This document shows positions 25,018 to 33,621 of a stretch of 47,823 nucleotides of DNA, piece after piece. This stretch comes from Candidatus Gastranaerophilales bacterium (GTDB lineage: Bacteria > Cyanobacteriota > Vampirovibrionia > Gastranaerophilales > UBA9579). Both the position numbers and the translations under genes were made by a program. The stretch is taken from contig JAQVCB010000011.1 in assembly GCA_028689995.1 (NCBI GenBank), forward strand, positions 1 through 47,823, read 5' to 3'. Position 1 is the first letter of the stretch. Each line of letters starts with the position of its first letter. The notes under the pieces are model-generated. The model had not been told where the DNA came from. It saw only the letters and a list, made by a program, of their open reading frames with translations, and searched no databases.

Positions 25018-25948
25018 CTTCTTCTTCCAGAATTGTTTCTATTTCATCCTTGCACCAGCCTGGCAGATTATCTCTTTTGAGCAGTTCTATTATATATTCT
25101 TCTCCTGCTACATTATATAAAGCTGCAATTGCTCCTCTTGCAACATCTTCTTCTTCATCATATATCATTTTTTCAATCAGAGGCAAAACTCTTTCATCTT
25201 CCAATTCTGATAATGCTTCAATAGCTTCCAGCCTTATGCATGATGATTCATCCATTAAAGTATTGCTAAGTACCTTTATTGTTTTGTCATCTCTGAATCC
25301 TAATTTTCCGATAGCTTCAATAATTCTTTCTTTTAGGAAAGTAAATTTATCAATAATTCCTTTTTTAGTTTCAAGAATGCTGATTAAAGGATCTAAAGCA
25401 CTTGTATCACCGAGCATACCAAGAGCTTTTGCTGCTGATTCTCTTATATAAACTGATTTTTCATTTTCATTTGTAACAACTTCAATAAGTGGAGCAACTG
25501 CATACCTGTCACCTATTCTTCCAAGAGCTTCGGCTGAGCCAAGTCTAAGTTTATAATTCTCGTCTTTATTGTTTAATATATATAAGAGCGGAACTACTGC
25601 GCTTTGTTCTTTAATATTGCCAAGCACTGTTGCTGCCATACAGCGAACTTTCAAATATTCTTCGGGTTTGTCTATATTTTCTTTGTAGTTGTCTTTTAAG
25701 AGTAAAAGATCAATTAAAACGCATGTTGAGCTTTTATCCCTGTATTTGCCAATGGTTTTAACAAGATAAAGCAGCGTATTGGGATTTTTTTCATGAGAAA
25801 TAAAGAAATTTAAAATTTGTACCAGTTGATCCTGAGGATAACCATCCAGCTGACCGAGCAGTTTTATTTGCTCATCAGAATCTGTATTTTTACCAATTAG
25901 ATATTGTTCAGCAAGCTGGACTAATCTTTCTTCATTTTCTTCAGGCAT
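24995..25948 (-). CDS. HEAT-repeat protein (PBS-lyase-like repeats)
   Basis: A 317-residue, acidic helical repeat protein. At least six HEAT-like repeats are visible, e.g. RCMAATVLGNIKEQSAVVPL, RLGSAEALGRIGDRYAVAPL, RESAAKALGMLGDTSALDPL and RLEAIEALSELEDERVLPLI. The AxALGxIGDxxAVxPLI consensus is that of the phycobilisome-lyase (CpcE/NblB) HEAT class, which also occurs in many non-photosynthetic proteins as a binding scaffold. No catalytic residues can be proposed. No clear Shine-Dalgarno precedes the ATG. First gene of the HEAT-queC-DUF366-SPOR unit. Confidence 0.85.
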   Translation of the reverse strand: MPEENEERLVQLAEQYLIGKNTDSDEQIKLLGQLDGYPQDQLVQILNFFISHEKNPNTLLYLVKTIGKYRDKSSTCVLIDLLLLKDNYKENIDKPEEYLKVRCMAATVLGNIKEQSAVVPLLYILNNKDENYKLRLGSAEALGRIGDRYAVAPLIEVVTNENEKSVYIRESAAKALGMLGDTSALDPLISILETKKGIIDKFTFLKERIIEAIGKLGFRDDKTIKVLSNTLMDESSCIRLEAIEALSELEDERVLPLIEKMIYDEEEDVARGAIAALYNVAGEEYIIELLKRDNLPGWCKDEIETILEEEDEESYED

Positions 25949-26204
25949 AATTTGTAATCGACTCTATTGTTCTAAACTAAAGATATTTCCTAAAATATAA
26001 TCAGGGTTTAATTTATGACAGAAATAAGATTATAAATTAATTTTAATAATAGATTATTACTTCAATAAAAATCAAATAAGTGATGTTGTATTTTGTTAAA
26101 ATTCAAAAAATATTAAATGTTATTGTAAAGCAAAAATGCTGATAAAGTTATAAAAATCATCTATAAGTCATCTACGGGTTTAACAAAACTCATTTTGAAA
26201 CTTT

Positions 26205-26248
26205 TTAAAGAAGAGGCAGGTTAAAAATTAAGCCTGCCTCTTCTTTAA
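26205..26248 (-). terminator. Long stem-loop after rpsO
   Basis: AAAGAAGAGGCAGG (26207-26220) pairs perfectly with CCTGCCTCTTCTTT (26233-26246), loop of 12, with two further A-T pairs outside. It ends 14 bases from the rpsO stop codon. The minus-strand 3' arm is U/C-rich but is not followed by a clean U-run, so it may be a terminator or a 3' processing/stability hairpin. The rest of the 314-base gap back to the HEAT gene (25949-26204) is AT-rich and shows no gene or motif that I can support. Confidence 0.75.
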
Positions 26249-26262
26249 GTTTTATTAAGAAA

Positions 26263-26532
26263 TTACTTACGAATACCTAGTTTTTCAATATGAGTTCTGT
26301 ATTTTTCAATATCCTTGTCTTTAAGATATTTGAGTAATCTTTTTCTTTTTCCGACCATCATTAAAAGACCGCGACGTGCTGAAAAATCTTTACTATTGAT
26401 TTTCAAATGTTCTGTAAGCTCTTTAATTTTTTGTGTAAGCATAGCTGTTTGAACTTCTACGGAGCCGGTATCTCCTTTTTGGATTTGGTAACTTTCAATG
26501 ACTTCCTGTTTGTTTGCTAAATTGATTGGCAT
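26263..26532 (-). CDS. rpsO: 30S ribosomal protein S15
   Basis: 89 residues, the standard length. Conserved features: GDTGSVEVQTAMLTQKI, LTEHLKINSKDFSARRGLL and a basic C-terminal segment with VGKRKRLLKYL. S15 binds 16S rRNA helices 20-22 early in 30S assembly. GAGGA lies eight bases before the ATG. It is alone, without the pnp gene that often follows rpsO. The 281 bases upstream (26533-26813), shared with the divergent TPR gene, are AT-rich and show no feature I can name with confidence. Confidence 0.97.
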   Translation of the reverse strand: MPINLANKQEVIESYQIQKGDTGSVEVQTAMLTQKIKELTEHLKINSKDFSARRGLLMMVGKRKRLLKYLKDKDIEKYRTHIEKLGIRK

Positions 26533-26813
26533 TTATTAGTCCTCGTTAAATATTTATCTTACTAATCTAAACTGAATATATTGAGTACAATGATAAAATA
26601 TAAAATAACACTTCAAGAAAAAAACTCAATATAATTTATTTTTACAATACTATACTCAACTAAAATTGGTTTTCGGTTTTTAAAATTAGCAATATTAAAC
26701 ATTGATATAAGTATATCCGAAAACATAATCTCTATTTCAATTAGTGACAGGTATAAAATATTGTTTTAAAATTGAGATGTTGAGAAATAAATAAGTAGTT
26801 AATATTATTATAT

Positions 26814-27482
26814 ATGAATATAATCAAGTTTTTAAAAATATTTTTATGCATTATAACGGTCTCGATGCTTACGGTATCGTGTACTATAGGATTTGCCAAT
26901 AAATCACAGGACTTTGACGATATTGTAAAAAGGCTTATTAGCAAAGGGCAGTATAAAGAAGCTGCTGATATGATGAATAAAGCCGTTATCAAAAGTCAGG
27001 ATGATATTAAAACTCAGATAAATGTAGCATGGATTTATGCTTTTAATAAGCATTATAAGGAAGCCCTTAATATAACTGATAAAATAATCAAAATTAATCC
27101 AAAATATCAGGAATTATATTATCTTAGGGGATTTGCTTTTCAGAAAACTGAAAATTATCAGTTGGCAATAAAAAGTTTTAAAACAGCGATAAGCTTAAAT
27201 CCAAGAGATATTAAGTCCTATAATTCTTTGGCTGAAGTTTATCAGATAAAAGAAAAGTATGATGATTCTATTTATTATTATCAGTTGGCATCAAAATTGC
27301 AGCCGGAAAATTATGTTTATTATCTTGATCTGGCCAATATTTACTTTAAGAAAAGAGATTTTAAAAAATCCCTGATTGAAGCACAAAATGCCTATAATTA
27401 TGCTCCTCTTGCTGAAAAAGAAAAAATATCGGACATTCTTGAAAATATTAAATTAAGTGCTATTCTTGGACAAAATAAGTAA
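26814..27482 (+). CDS. Exported TPR protein (possible lipoprotein)
   Basis: A 222-residue protein. Residues 5-23 form a hydrophobic signal segment ending LTVSC (Cys23), an imperfect lipobox because position -3 is Thr; signal peptidase I cleavage after GFA is an alternative. Residues 35-205 hold about five TPR units (e.g. YLRGFAFQKTENYQLAIKSF, SYNSLAEVYQIKEKYDDSIYYY). Such proteins act as scaffolds in envelope complexes. It lies 62 bases upstream of gltX on the same strand but has no other clue to its role. Confidence 0.8.
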   Translation: MNIIKFLKIFLCIITVSMLTVSCTIGFANKSQDFDDIVKRLISKGQYKEAADMMNKAVIKSQDDIKTQINVAWIYAFNKHYKEALNITDKIIKINPKYQELYYLRGFAFQKTENYQLAIKSFKTAISLNPRDIKSYNSLAEVYQIKEKYDDSIYYYQLASKLQPENYVYYLDLANIYFKKRDFKKSLIEAQNAYNYAPLAEKEKISDILENIKLSAILGQNK

Positions 27483-27544
27483 ATTTTTAAATTGTTCTGA
27501 ATTTTTTTATATTTAAAGTAATTTTTAGTTTTTGGAGTTTAATA

Positions 27545-28981
27545 ATGGAAAATCAAAATATAAGAGTAAGAATAGCCCCTAGTCCAACCGGTTTTCTGCA
27601 TGTGGGAACTGCAAGAACTGCGTTATTTAATTATTTGTTTGCCAAAAAACATAAGGGTAGTTTTATTCTTAGAATTGAAGATACAGATCTGGAAAGATCC
27701 AAAGAAGAGTATATTAAAAATATTTATGACAGTTTAAAAGCTATGGGGCTTAACTGGGATGAAGGGCCGGATATTGGCGGACCTTATCCTCCTTATAAAC
27801 AGTCAGACAGATTTGACATATATAAAAAATATGCCGATAAATTAGTAGAATCAGGTGTGGCATATTACTGCTGGTGTACTCAGGAAGAGCTTGAGGCTGA
27901 AAAAGAAAAAGCAACAAGCGAGCATATCTACTCAAGAAGATGTCGAAATTTATCTCCCGAGCAGGTAGAAAGTTTTAAGAAGGAAGGCAGAATTCCGACA
28001 ATTAGATTTATTGTTCCTGAAAAACGCCTTAAATTCGATGATATAGTCAAAGGCAGCCTTGATTTTGATTTGGCTTTGATTGGTGATTTTGTAATTATGA
28101 AGTCTAACGGTACGCCTACTTATAATTTTGCTGTTGTTGTTGATGATATAGAAATGAAAATCAGCCATATTATAAGAGGAGAAGATCATATATCAAATAC
28201 TCCAAAGCAAATTCTTATTTATGAGGCTATGGACGCTCAAATTCCAAAATTTGCTCATGTCGGAATGATTTTAGCTCCTGATAGAACCAAGCTTTCAAAG
28301 CGTCATGGAGCGACAGCAGTTAGTGAATTTATCGAACAGGGTTATTTGCCTGAAGCATTCGTTAATTTTATAGCCCTTCTTGGGTGGTCACCCGCTGACG
28401 GGCAGGAGATAAAATCTCTTGATAATTTAATTGAAGCATTTAGTCTGGAAAGAGTTTCTTCAAGTCCTGCTATATTTGAGTTTGATAAATTAAACTGGAT
28501 GAATGGTCAATATATCAGGAATATGCCTTTATCAGAGATCACACAAAGAGCTAAAACTTATCTTAAGAATTATGATTTGTCTATATATACAGAAGCACAG
28601 CTAGAAACCATAGTTGCTGCTGTTAGAGAGCCTCTAACTAAATTAAGTGAAATAACCGATGCAGTCAGTTATTTCTTTGGGGATAGTGTTGAAATAGACC
28701 CTGAAGTAAAAAAGGATGTAATTCAGATACCGGAATCACAAAAGGTATTACAGGAATTCTTTAATCTTGCAGAATCTTTAAGTTACGATAATATTGAAGA
28801 ATTACACGATCAACTGGCAGTTTTTAGAAAATCAATACCTGATTTAAAGCCGAAGCAAATAATGTGGGCAATAAGAGCAGCTCTGACAGGTAGAATTAAA
28901 GGAGCAGATATGGCTGTTATTATTTCTCTTTTAGGAAAAGATAGAATAAAGTTAAGAACAAATGATGCAAAGGAGTCTTAA
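27545..28981 (+). CDS. gltX: Glutamyl-tRNA synthetase
   Basis: 478 residues, normal length. The HIGH-equivalent is H19-V-G-T (PSPTGFLHVGTARTALFNYLFAK) and the KMSKS-equivalent is KLSKR at 249-253. Also present: LRIEDTDLERS, YYCWCTQEELE and the C-terminal helical anticodon-binding domain. Whether it is discriminating or also charges tRNA-Gln cannot be told by eye. GGAG lies seven bases upstream of the ATG. It is followed seven bases later by cysS. Confidence 0.96.
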   Translation: MENQNIRVRIAPSPTGFLHVGTARTALFNYLFAKKHKGSFILRIEDTDLERSKEEYIKNIYDSLKAMGLNWDEGPDIGGPYPPYKQSDRFDIYKKYADKLVESGVAYYCWCTQEELEAEKEKATSEHIYSRRCRNLSPEQVESFKKEGRIPTIRFIVPEKRLKFDDIVKGSLDFDLALIGDFVIMKSNGTPTYNFAVVVDDIEMKISHIIRGEDHISNTPKQILIYEAMDAQIPKFAHVGMILAPDRTKLSKRHGATAVSEFIEQGYLPEAFVNFIALLGWSPADGQEIKSLDNLIEAFSLERVSSSPAIFEFDKLNWMNGQYIRNMPLSEITQRAKTYLKNYDLSIYTEAQLETIVAAVREPLTKLSEITDAVSYFFGDSVEIDPEVKKDVIQIPESQKVLQEFFNLAESLSYDNIEELHDQLAVFRKSIPDLKPKQIMWAIRAALTGRIKGADMAVIISLLGKDRIKLRTNDAKES

Positions 28982-28988
28982 ATAAGCA

Positions 28989-30488
28989 ATGAAGATATAT
29001 GACACTTTATCTCAGGAATTGAAAGACTTTGTGCCAATAGAAGACAATAAAGTCAGAATGTATGTTTGCGGACCAACAGTGTACGATTATCCGCATTTAG
29101 GGCATGCAAGATGTTATATCACCTGGGATATGGTTGTAAGATATCTGAAATTTAAAGGTTATGATGTTACTTATGTCAGAAATATCACTGATGTTGACGA
29201 TAAAATAATCAATAAAGCCAGAGATGCAAAATCAACTCCTCATGAAATTGCCCAGAGGTATTATGAAGAATTTTCAAATGCGATGGAAGCTCTTAATGTA
29301 GCTAGTCCGGATATTGAGCCAAAAGCAACTGAAAATATTGAGGAGATGATTAATATTATTAAAAAGCTTGTTGATAATGGATTTGCTTATGAAAGTAATG
29401 GAGATATTTATTTCAGAGTAAAAAAATATAATAAATACGGCAAATTAAGCAAGCAAAGTATTAATGACCTTGAATCCGGTGTAAGAGTTGAAGCTTCTGA
29501 AAAAAAAGAAGATCCTCTGGATTTTACCCTCTGGAAACCTGCAAAAACTAATGATGAAATAAGCTGGGAAAGTCCATGGGGAAAAGGTAGACCGGGATGG
29601 CATATTGAATGTTCCGCAATGGTGAATAAATATCTTGGAGTTCCGATTGATATTCATGCAGGCGGACAGGATTTGATTTTTCCTCATCATGAAAATGAAA
29701 AAGCACAGACAGAAGCGGCTTTTGATAAAGAGTTTGTTAAATACTGGATGCATAATGGTTTTGTGCTTATTAATGAAGAGAAAATGTCCAAGTCTCTCGG
29801 TAATTTTGTTACTATTAATGATTTATTGGAGAAGTATGATTCAAATACAATACGCTTTTTTATACTGACAAATCATTACAGAATGCCTGTTGAATTTAAT
29901 GATGAAGGCTTAAAAGCTGCAAAAGCCGGAGTAAAACGTTTAAAAAATGCTGTTGGTGATATAAGAAATATTTTCGGAGAAGAAAAAATCGCAGAATCAC
30001 TAGGGATTTTAAATAGTTTAATTGATGAAATAGTTAAGACCGGCAATTTACCGTTTCATAAAATAGATGAAATGCACTATCTTGAGGAAAAAATTCCTGC
30101 TGATATAATGGAAAAGCTGATAAAAGAGCTCAAAAATTATATTAATGCTATGGATGAAGATTTCAATACTTCAAAGGCGCTTGCTGTTCTTTTTGAATTA
30201 GCAAACTGTGCGCAGAAAGAAAAAGAGTCAGCTACACCTGAAGGAAGTATTCTATTAGTTGCTCTTTTGATTAGACTGTCTGAAGTGTTGGGTTTTGATT
30301 TGACTAAAATTGAAGAAGTCAGTGATAAACTTGCTTCACAATTAATGGATGTTATAATTTCAGTCAGAGGAACTGCAAGAACACAAAAAAACTGGGAAAT
30401 AGCAGACAAGGTCAGAGATGAGCTAGGAAAGCTCAAAATTACATTAAAAGATAATAAAGATGGAACAACAAGCTGGAATATTGAATAA
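28989..30488 (+). CDS. cysS: Cysteinyl-tRNA synthetase
   Basis: 499 residues, slightly longer than the usual 460-480. The zinc ligand C27 (MYVCGPTVYDYPHLGH) and HIGH motif H36-L-G-H39 are at the N-terminus, KMSKS at 265-269 (EEKMSKSLGNF), and the segments WHIECSAM and IHAGGQDLIFPHHENE complete the zinc/cysteine site. The extra length lies around residues 315-360, between the catalytic and anticodon-binding parts. Its 3' end overlaps mrnC by 29 bases. Confidence 0.96.
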   Translation: MKIYDTLSQELKDFVPIEDNKVRMYVCGPTVYDYPHLGHARCYITWDMVVRYLKFKGYDVTYVRNITDVDDKIINKARDAKSTPHEIAQRYYEEFSNAMEALNVASPDIEPKATENIEEMINIIKKLVDNGFAYESNGDIYFRVKKYNKYGKLSKQSINDLESGVRVEASEKKEDPLDFTLWKPAKTNDEISWESPWGKGRPGWHIECSAMVNKYLGVPIDIHAGGQDLIFPHHENEKAQTEAAFDKEFVKYWMHNGFVLINEEKMSKSLGNFVTINDLLEKYDSNTIRFFILTNHYRMPVEFNDEGLKAAKAGVKRLKNAVGDIRNIFGEEKIAESLGILNSLIDEIVKTGNLPFHKIDEMHYLEEKIPADIMEKLIKELKNYINAMDEDFNTSKALAVLFELANCAQKEKESATPEGSILLVALLIRLSEVLGFDLTKIEEVSDKLASQLMDVIISVRGTARTQKNWEIADKVRDELGKLKITLKDNKDGTTSWNIE

Positions 30489-30864
30489 CCCCGCTGATCT
30501 TTCAATAAGATCATATGCTCATATCGGCGATGCTGTTTATGAGTTGTATGTACGTGAAAAAGTTGTGTTTTTAACCTCAAAACCTGAAAAACTGCATAAA
30601 ATATCAGTATCACTTGTTAATGCTCAATTTCAGGCAATTTTACTGGATAAAATACAGGATGTTTTGACTGAAAAAGAAAAAGATATTGTAAGAAGAGCAA
30701 GGAATTTATCTGTAACAACTGCAAGAAGAATAAATCAGGCACTACACAGACAAAGTACAGCATTTGAAGCGATTATCGGCTATTTATACCTGAATGATAA
30801 ATCCAGACTTGATGAAGTTTTTAATTATATGGATACTTTCATTCTGGAAAAACTGGCGAGATAA
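30460..30864 (+). CDS. mrnC: Mini-ribonuclease III
   Basis: A 134-residue RNase III catalytic domain without a dsRNA-binding domain. Seen: SYAHIGDAVYELYVRE with catalytic D24, ARNLSVTTARR and AFEAIIGYLYL with the second acidic site. In Bacillus subtilis this enzyme matures 23S rRNA ends. It occurs in Firmicutes and Cyanobacteria and is typically found next to cysS, as here (overlap of 29 bases). No strong ribosome site, consistent with coupling to cysS translation. Confidence 0.93.
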   Translation: MEQQAGILNNPADLSIRSYAHIGDAVYELYVREKVVFLTSKPEKLHKISVSLVNAQFQAILLDKIQDVLTEKEKDIVRRARNLSVTTARRINQALHRQSTAFEAIIGYLYLNDKSRLDEVFNYMDTFILEKLAR

Positions 30865-30866
30865 AT

Positions 30867-31113
30867 GTAGGATGGGCATACCTGCCCATCAATAAAGTAC
30901 TTTAATATTATTTTTTATATTTTTAAATTATTTTGCGTATCTTTTGTATACTTTTCTTTGTCACCCAAAGAAAAGTCTGTCGGGTAAAGGGCAGAAATGC
31001 CCTTTTGTAAATAATAAGTACCGCTAAATTGATGCTGGTGGGTAAGAAACTTTGATATCTATATATAGCAACGATTATCACAGATACCCACCCTACTTTT
31101 CTGCCCATCCTAC
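30867..31113. repeat. 247-bp intergenic palindromic cluster (REP/BIME-like) bounded by 12-bp inverted repeats
   Basis: GTAGGATGGGCA at 30867-30878 is perfectly inverted at 31102-31113. At the left edge the sequence also forms GATGGGCA/TGCCCATC with a four-base loop, and this 29-base unit recurs at 41113-41141 with one change. Inside are two more hairpins, CTTTTCTTT/AAAGAAAAG (30951-30975) and AAAGGGC/GCCCTTT (30986-31005), and GGTGGGTA/TACCCACC (31037-31044 with 31085-31092). There is no gene. It fills the gap between the convergent mrnC and rsmB. Confidence 0.7.
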
Positions 31114-31127
31114 GATTTCTGCAATTT

Positions 31128-32435
31128 CTATATTTTTTTCAATCTTGCAATAAAAAAGCCATCTATGTTTTGTTTTGACTGTAGTATCTGGAAATATCCT
31201 TTATCCTCACTTAATTCCCATGGCAGGTAAGGTGCTATTTTATCAGGTTTAAAATCTTTATTTTCTTCAAGAAATTTTGTTATAACTTCCTGATTTTCTT
31301 CAGGTTCTATGCTGCAAGTACTGTAGACAATTATACCATTTTGTTTAACCAGCTTGGCTGCATTATTCAGGATTTCAAGCTGTAATTTTGCAAGATTTTT
31401 TATATCTTCCTTTGTTTTTTTCCATCTGGCATCAATTCTTTTTGCCAGAACGCCAGTATTTGAGCAGGGGGCATCAATCAAAACCCTGTCAAATTGTTCA
31501 TCGTGGCTATATTCTTTTGCATCAGCAGCTTGATATTCTACTGAACTGATGCCCAGTCTCAAGCAGTTTTCTTTGACTTTTTCCAGTCTTTTAGGGTTAA
31601 GATCAACTGCTATAATCTTTCCTTTGTTATTCATTAAATCTGCTATATGTGTTGTTTTACCGCCCGGTGCTGAACAAAGGTCTAAAATCTTTTCATTTTC
31701 TTTTGGATCGAGAACAATGGAAACAAGAGATGACGATTCACTTTGAACTAGCCAGTATCCTTCTTTGAATCCCGGAATTTCCTTTATATCTCCTTTTTGA
31801 TGAAGTATCAGACAGTCATTAACCATTCTGTCATCAGAAAATGATATTTCATTTTCTTTAAAAAATTCTTTTAAGTCTTCTTTTGATATATTTAAAGTGT
31901 TGACTCGAATGGTTAATTTCGAGCTAAGATTGTTATATTTACATATTTTTATCGTATCGTCAGTTCCGTAATTGTGCAGCCATCTTTCAACCAGCCATTC
32001 GGGATGAGAGTATTTAATGCTGATTGCTGAAACAGGATCTTTTTCAATGTCAGGAAAAGTGATTTCCGGTCTTTTCCTGATAAAATTTCTTAATACTCCG
32101 TTAACAAAAGCCCCTGATTTTAAATCTGAGCGTTTAATTAATTCCACATAAGAGTTTAAGACGGCATAATCAGGTGTTTTTAAAAATTCAAGTTCGTATA
32201 TGGCAAGTCTGAGCGCATTTAATACATTATTTGATAGATCTTTCAACTTTTTATCAGAAATATTGGCGATAAAATAATCAAGAGTCAGTTTATTTCTGAG
32301 GACACCTGCTACGAGGCTTTTTAATTCAGATGAAATGAGTACCTGTTTTGAATAATAATTCAGGATGTCGTCTGAAGAACCGTTTTTATAAAGGATTTTA
32401 TTAAGTGATTTTAAAGCTGCTTTTCTGACATCCAT
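31128..32435 (-). CDS. rsmB: 16S rRNA (cytosine(967)-C(5))-methyltransferase
   Basis: A 435-residue protein with an N-terminal NusB-like RNA-binding domain (about 1-140) and a C-terminal Rossmann methyltransferase domain. Seen: the SAM motif ILDLCSAPGGKTTHIADLM, DAPCSNTGVLAKR with C324, and STCSIEPEENQEVI with the catalytic C374, the two-cysteine arrangement of RNA m5C methyltransferases. It methylates C967 near the decoding centre. It is convergent with mrnC and appears to be a single gene. Confidence 0.94.
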   Translation of the reverse strand: MDVRKAALKSLNKILYKNGSSDDILNYYSKQVLISSELKSLVAGVLRNKLTLDYFIANISDKKLKDLSNNVLNALRLAIYELEFLKTPDYAVLNSYVELIKRSDLKSGAFVNGVLRNFIRKRPEITFPDIEKDPVSAISIKYSHPEWLVERWLHNYGTDDTIKICKYNNLSSKLTIRVNTLNISKEDLKEFFKENEISFSDDRMVNDCLILHQKGDIKEIPGFKEGYWLVQSESSSLVSIVLDPKENEKILDLCSAPGGKTTHIADLMNNKGKIIAVDLNPKRLEKVKENCLRLGISSVEYQAADAKEYSHDEQFDRVLIDAPCSNTGVLAKRIDARWKKTKEDIKNLAKLQLEILNNAAKLVKQNGIIVYSTCSIEPEENQEVITKFLEENKDFKPDKIAPYLPWELSEDKGYFQILQSKQNIDGFFIARLKKI

Positions 32436-32640
32436 ATACTTTTACCTGTTTATTCTCAATTTTTATTTCAGTTATATTTTACTTCCGCTTTGCATATGCA
32501 GTATATCAAAAACCTTTCTAAATTATAAATATATCTTTGTCTTAAATGCCTGATTTTGTCTGCCAGCTGCAAAAATTCTTTATTAATCCTTATATAAGCT
32601 GTTTTATCTTAATTATTTTACATTTGCTCTTGTTAATACC

Positions 32641-33567
32641 TTGAAGGACATATTTTTAAATGTACCAGTAGTTTTTTCTAATTATCCAACTGTGGAATAT
32701 ACTATCCCAAAATTTCTATCAAGATATGTAGGAATAATGGCAATTAAACATAATTTAGATGAAGACAAGTTAAAGTTTGTGAGAATTGTCTTTGATCTTT
32801 ATAGGAGGATGAAAATGGGTATTACTATGGAAGAAATGAAAGCATCAACTACTCTTCCATCTGTTAAGTATTTGGCATCAGGGGATAAATCTAAAAATCT
32901 ATTACTTTCCGCTAAATATAAATTTTGGATATCGAGGAATTTTAATATTGGACTTAGAAAACCTTTTCAATGGGCATTAAAAAGGTTGTTCGACTTTATC
33001 TTAAGTTTTACAGGAATTATTATTATTTTCCCAATTTTACTCATAATTGCTGCTGCTATTAAGCTTGAATCCGATGGACCCGTTTTTTTTAAACAAAAAA
33101 GAGTAGGTTTATACGGTAGAGAGTTCTATATGTATAAATTCAGGAGTATGAGACAGAATGCTGAGGAAAGTCTGGATTTGCTTAAAGATATGAATGAGAC
33201 AAACAGTATTATGTTCAAAATGAGCGAAGATCCCAGAATTACAAATATAGGAAGGTTAATAAGAAAATACAGTTTGGATGAGTTGCCTCAGTTATTTAAT
33301 GTTTTGAAAGGAGAAATGAGTTTAATTGGACCAAGACCGCCACTACCTGATGAGGTAGAAAAGTATGAAAATTGGCATTATATAAAGTTTTCTACTTATC
33401 CTGGATTGACAGGACTTTGGCAAGTTAGTGGCAGGGCTTCAATTAAAGATTTTAATCTTGTCGTTAAATTGGACTTTAAATATGCGGAAAATTGGAATCT
33501 TTTTCAGGATTTGTGCATTTTATTAAAAACAATACCTGTTGTTATTGGGGCAAAGGGTGCATCATAG
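32641..33567 (+). CDS. Polyprenyl-phosphate glycosyl-1-phosphate transferase (initiating sugar transferase)
   Basis: 308 residues. Residues about 115-308 are the bacterial sugar transferase domain: a hydrophobic re-entrant helix (FDFILSFTGIIIIFPILLIIAAA), KQKRVGLYGREFYMYKFRSM, DELPQLFNVLKGEMSLIGPRPPLP with the catalytic Asp-Glu pair, and LTGLWQVSGR. It loads the first sugar phosphate onto undecaprenyl phosphate at the inner membrane face. Residues 1-110 match no known part of WcaJ/WbaP that I recognise and lack the usual four membrane helices. Start is TTG 32641, without an obvious ribosome site; the frame is open back to 32587. First gene of the polysaccharide locus. Confidence 0.87.
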   Translation: MKDIFLNVPVVFSNYPTVEYTIPKFLSRYVGIMAIKHNLDEDKLKFVRIVFDLYRRMKMGITMEEMKASTTLPSVKYLASGDKSKNLLLSAKYKFWISRNFNIGLRKPFQWALKRLFDFILSFTGIIIIFPILLIIAAAIKLESDGPVFFKQKRVGLYGREFYMYKFRSMRQNAEESLDLLKDMNETNSIMFKMSEDPRITNIGRLIRKYSLDELPQLFNVLKGEMSLIGPRPPLPDEVEKYENWHYIKFSTYPGLTGLWQVSGRASIKDFNLVVKLDFKYAENWNLFQDLCILLKTIPVVIGAKGAS

Positions 33568-33621
33568 CAGCAGGAAATAAAAAGATTTATATAAAATAAG
33601 GAGATTATAGGAGAGTTACAA

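Noticed and set aside
30137-30613. Minus-strand 158-codon open frame over cysS/mrnC
   Set aside because: Antisense to two recognised genes; no homology clue.
30865-31127. tRNA gene in the GC-richer gap between mrnC and rsmB
   Set aside because: No cloverleaf, no GGTTCGAATCC-like T arm; the structure is explained by nested inverted repeats.
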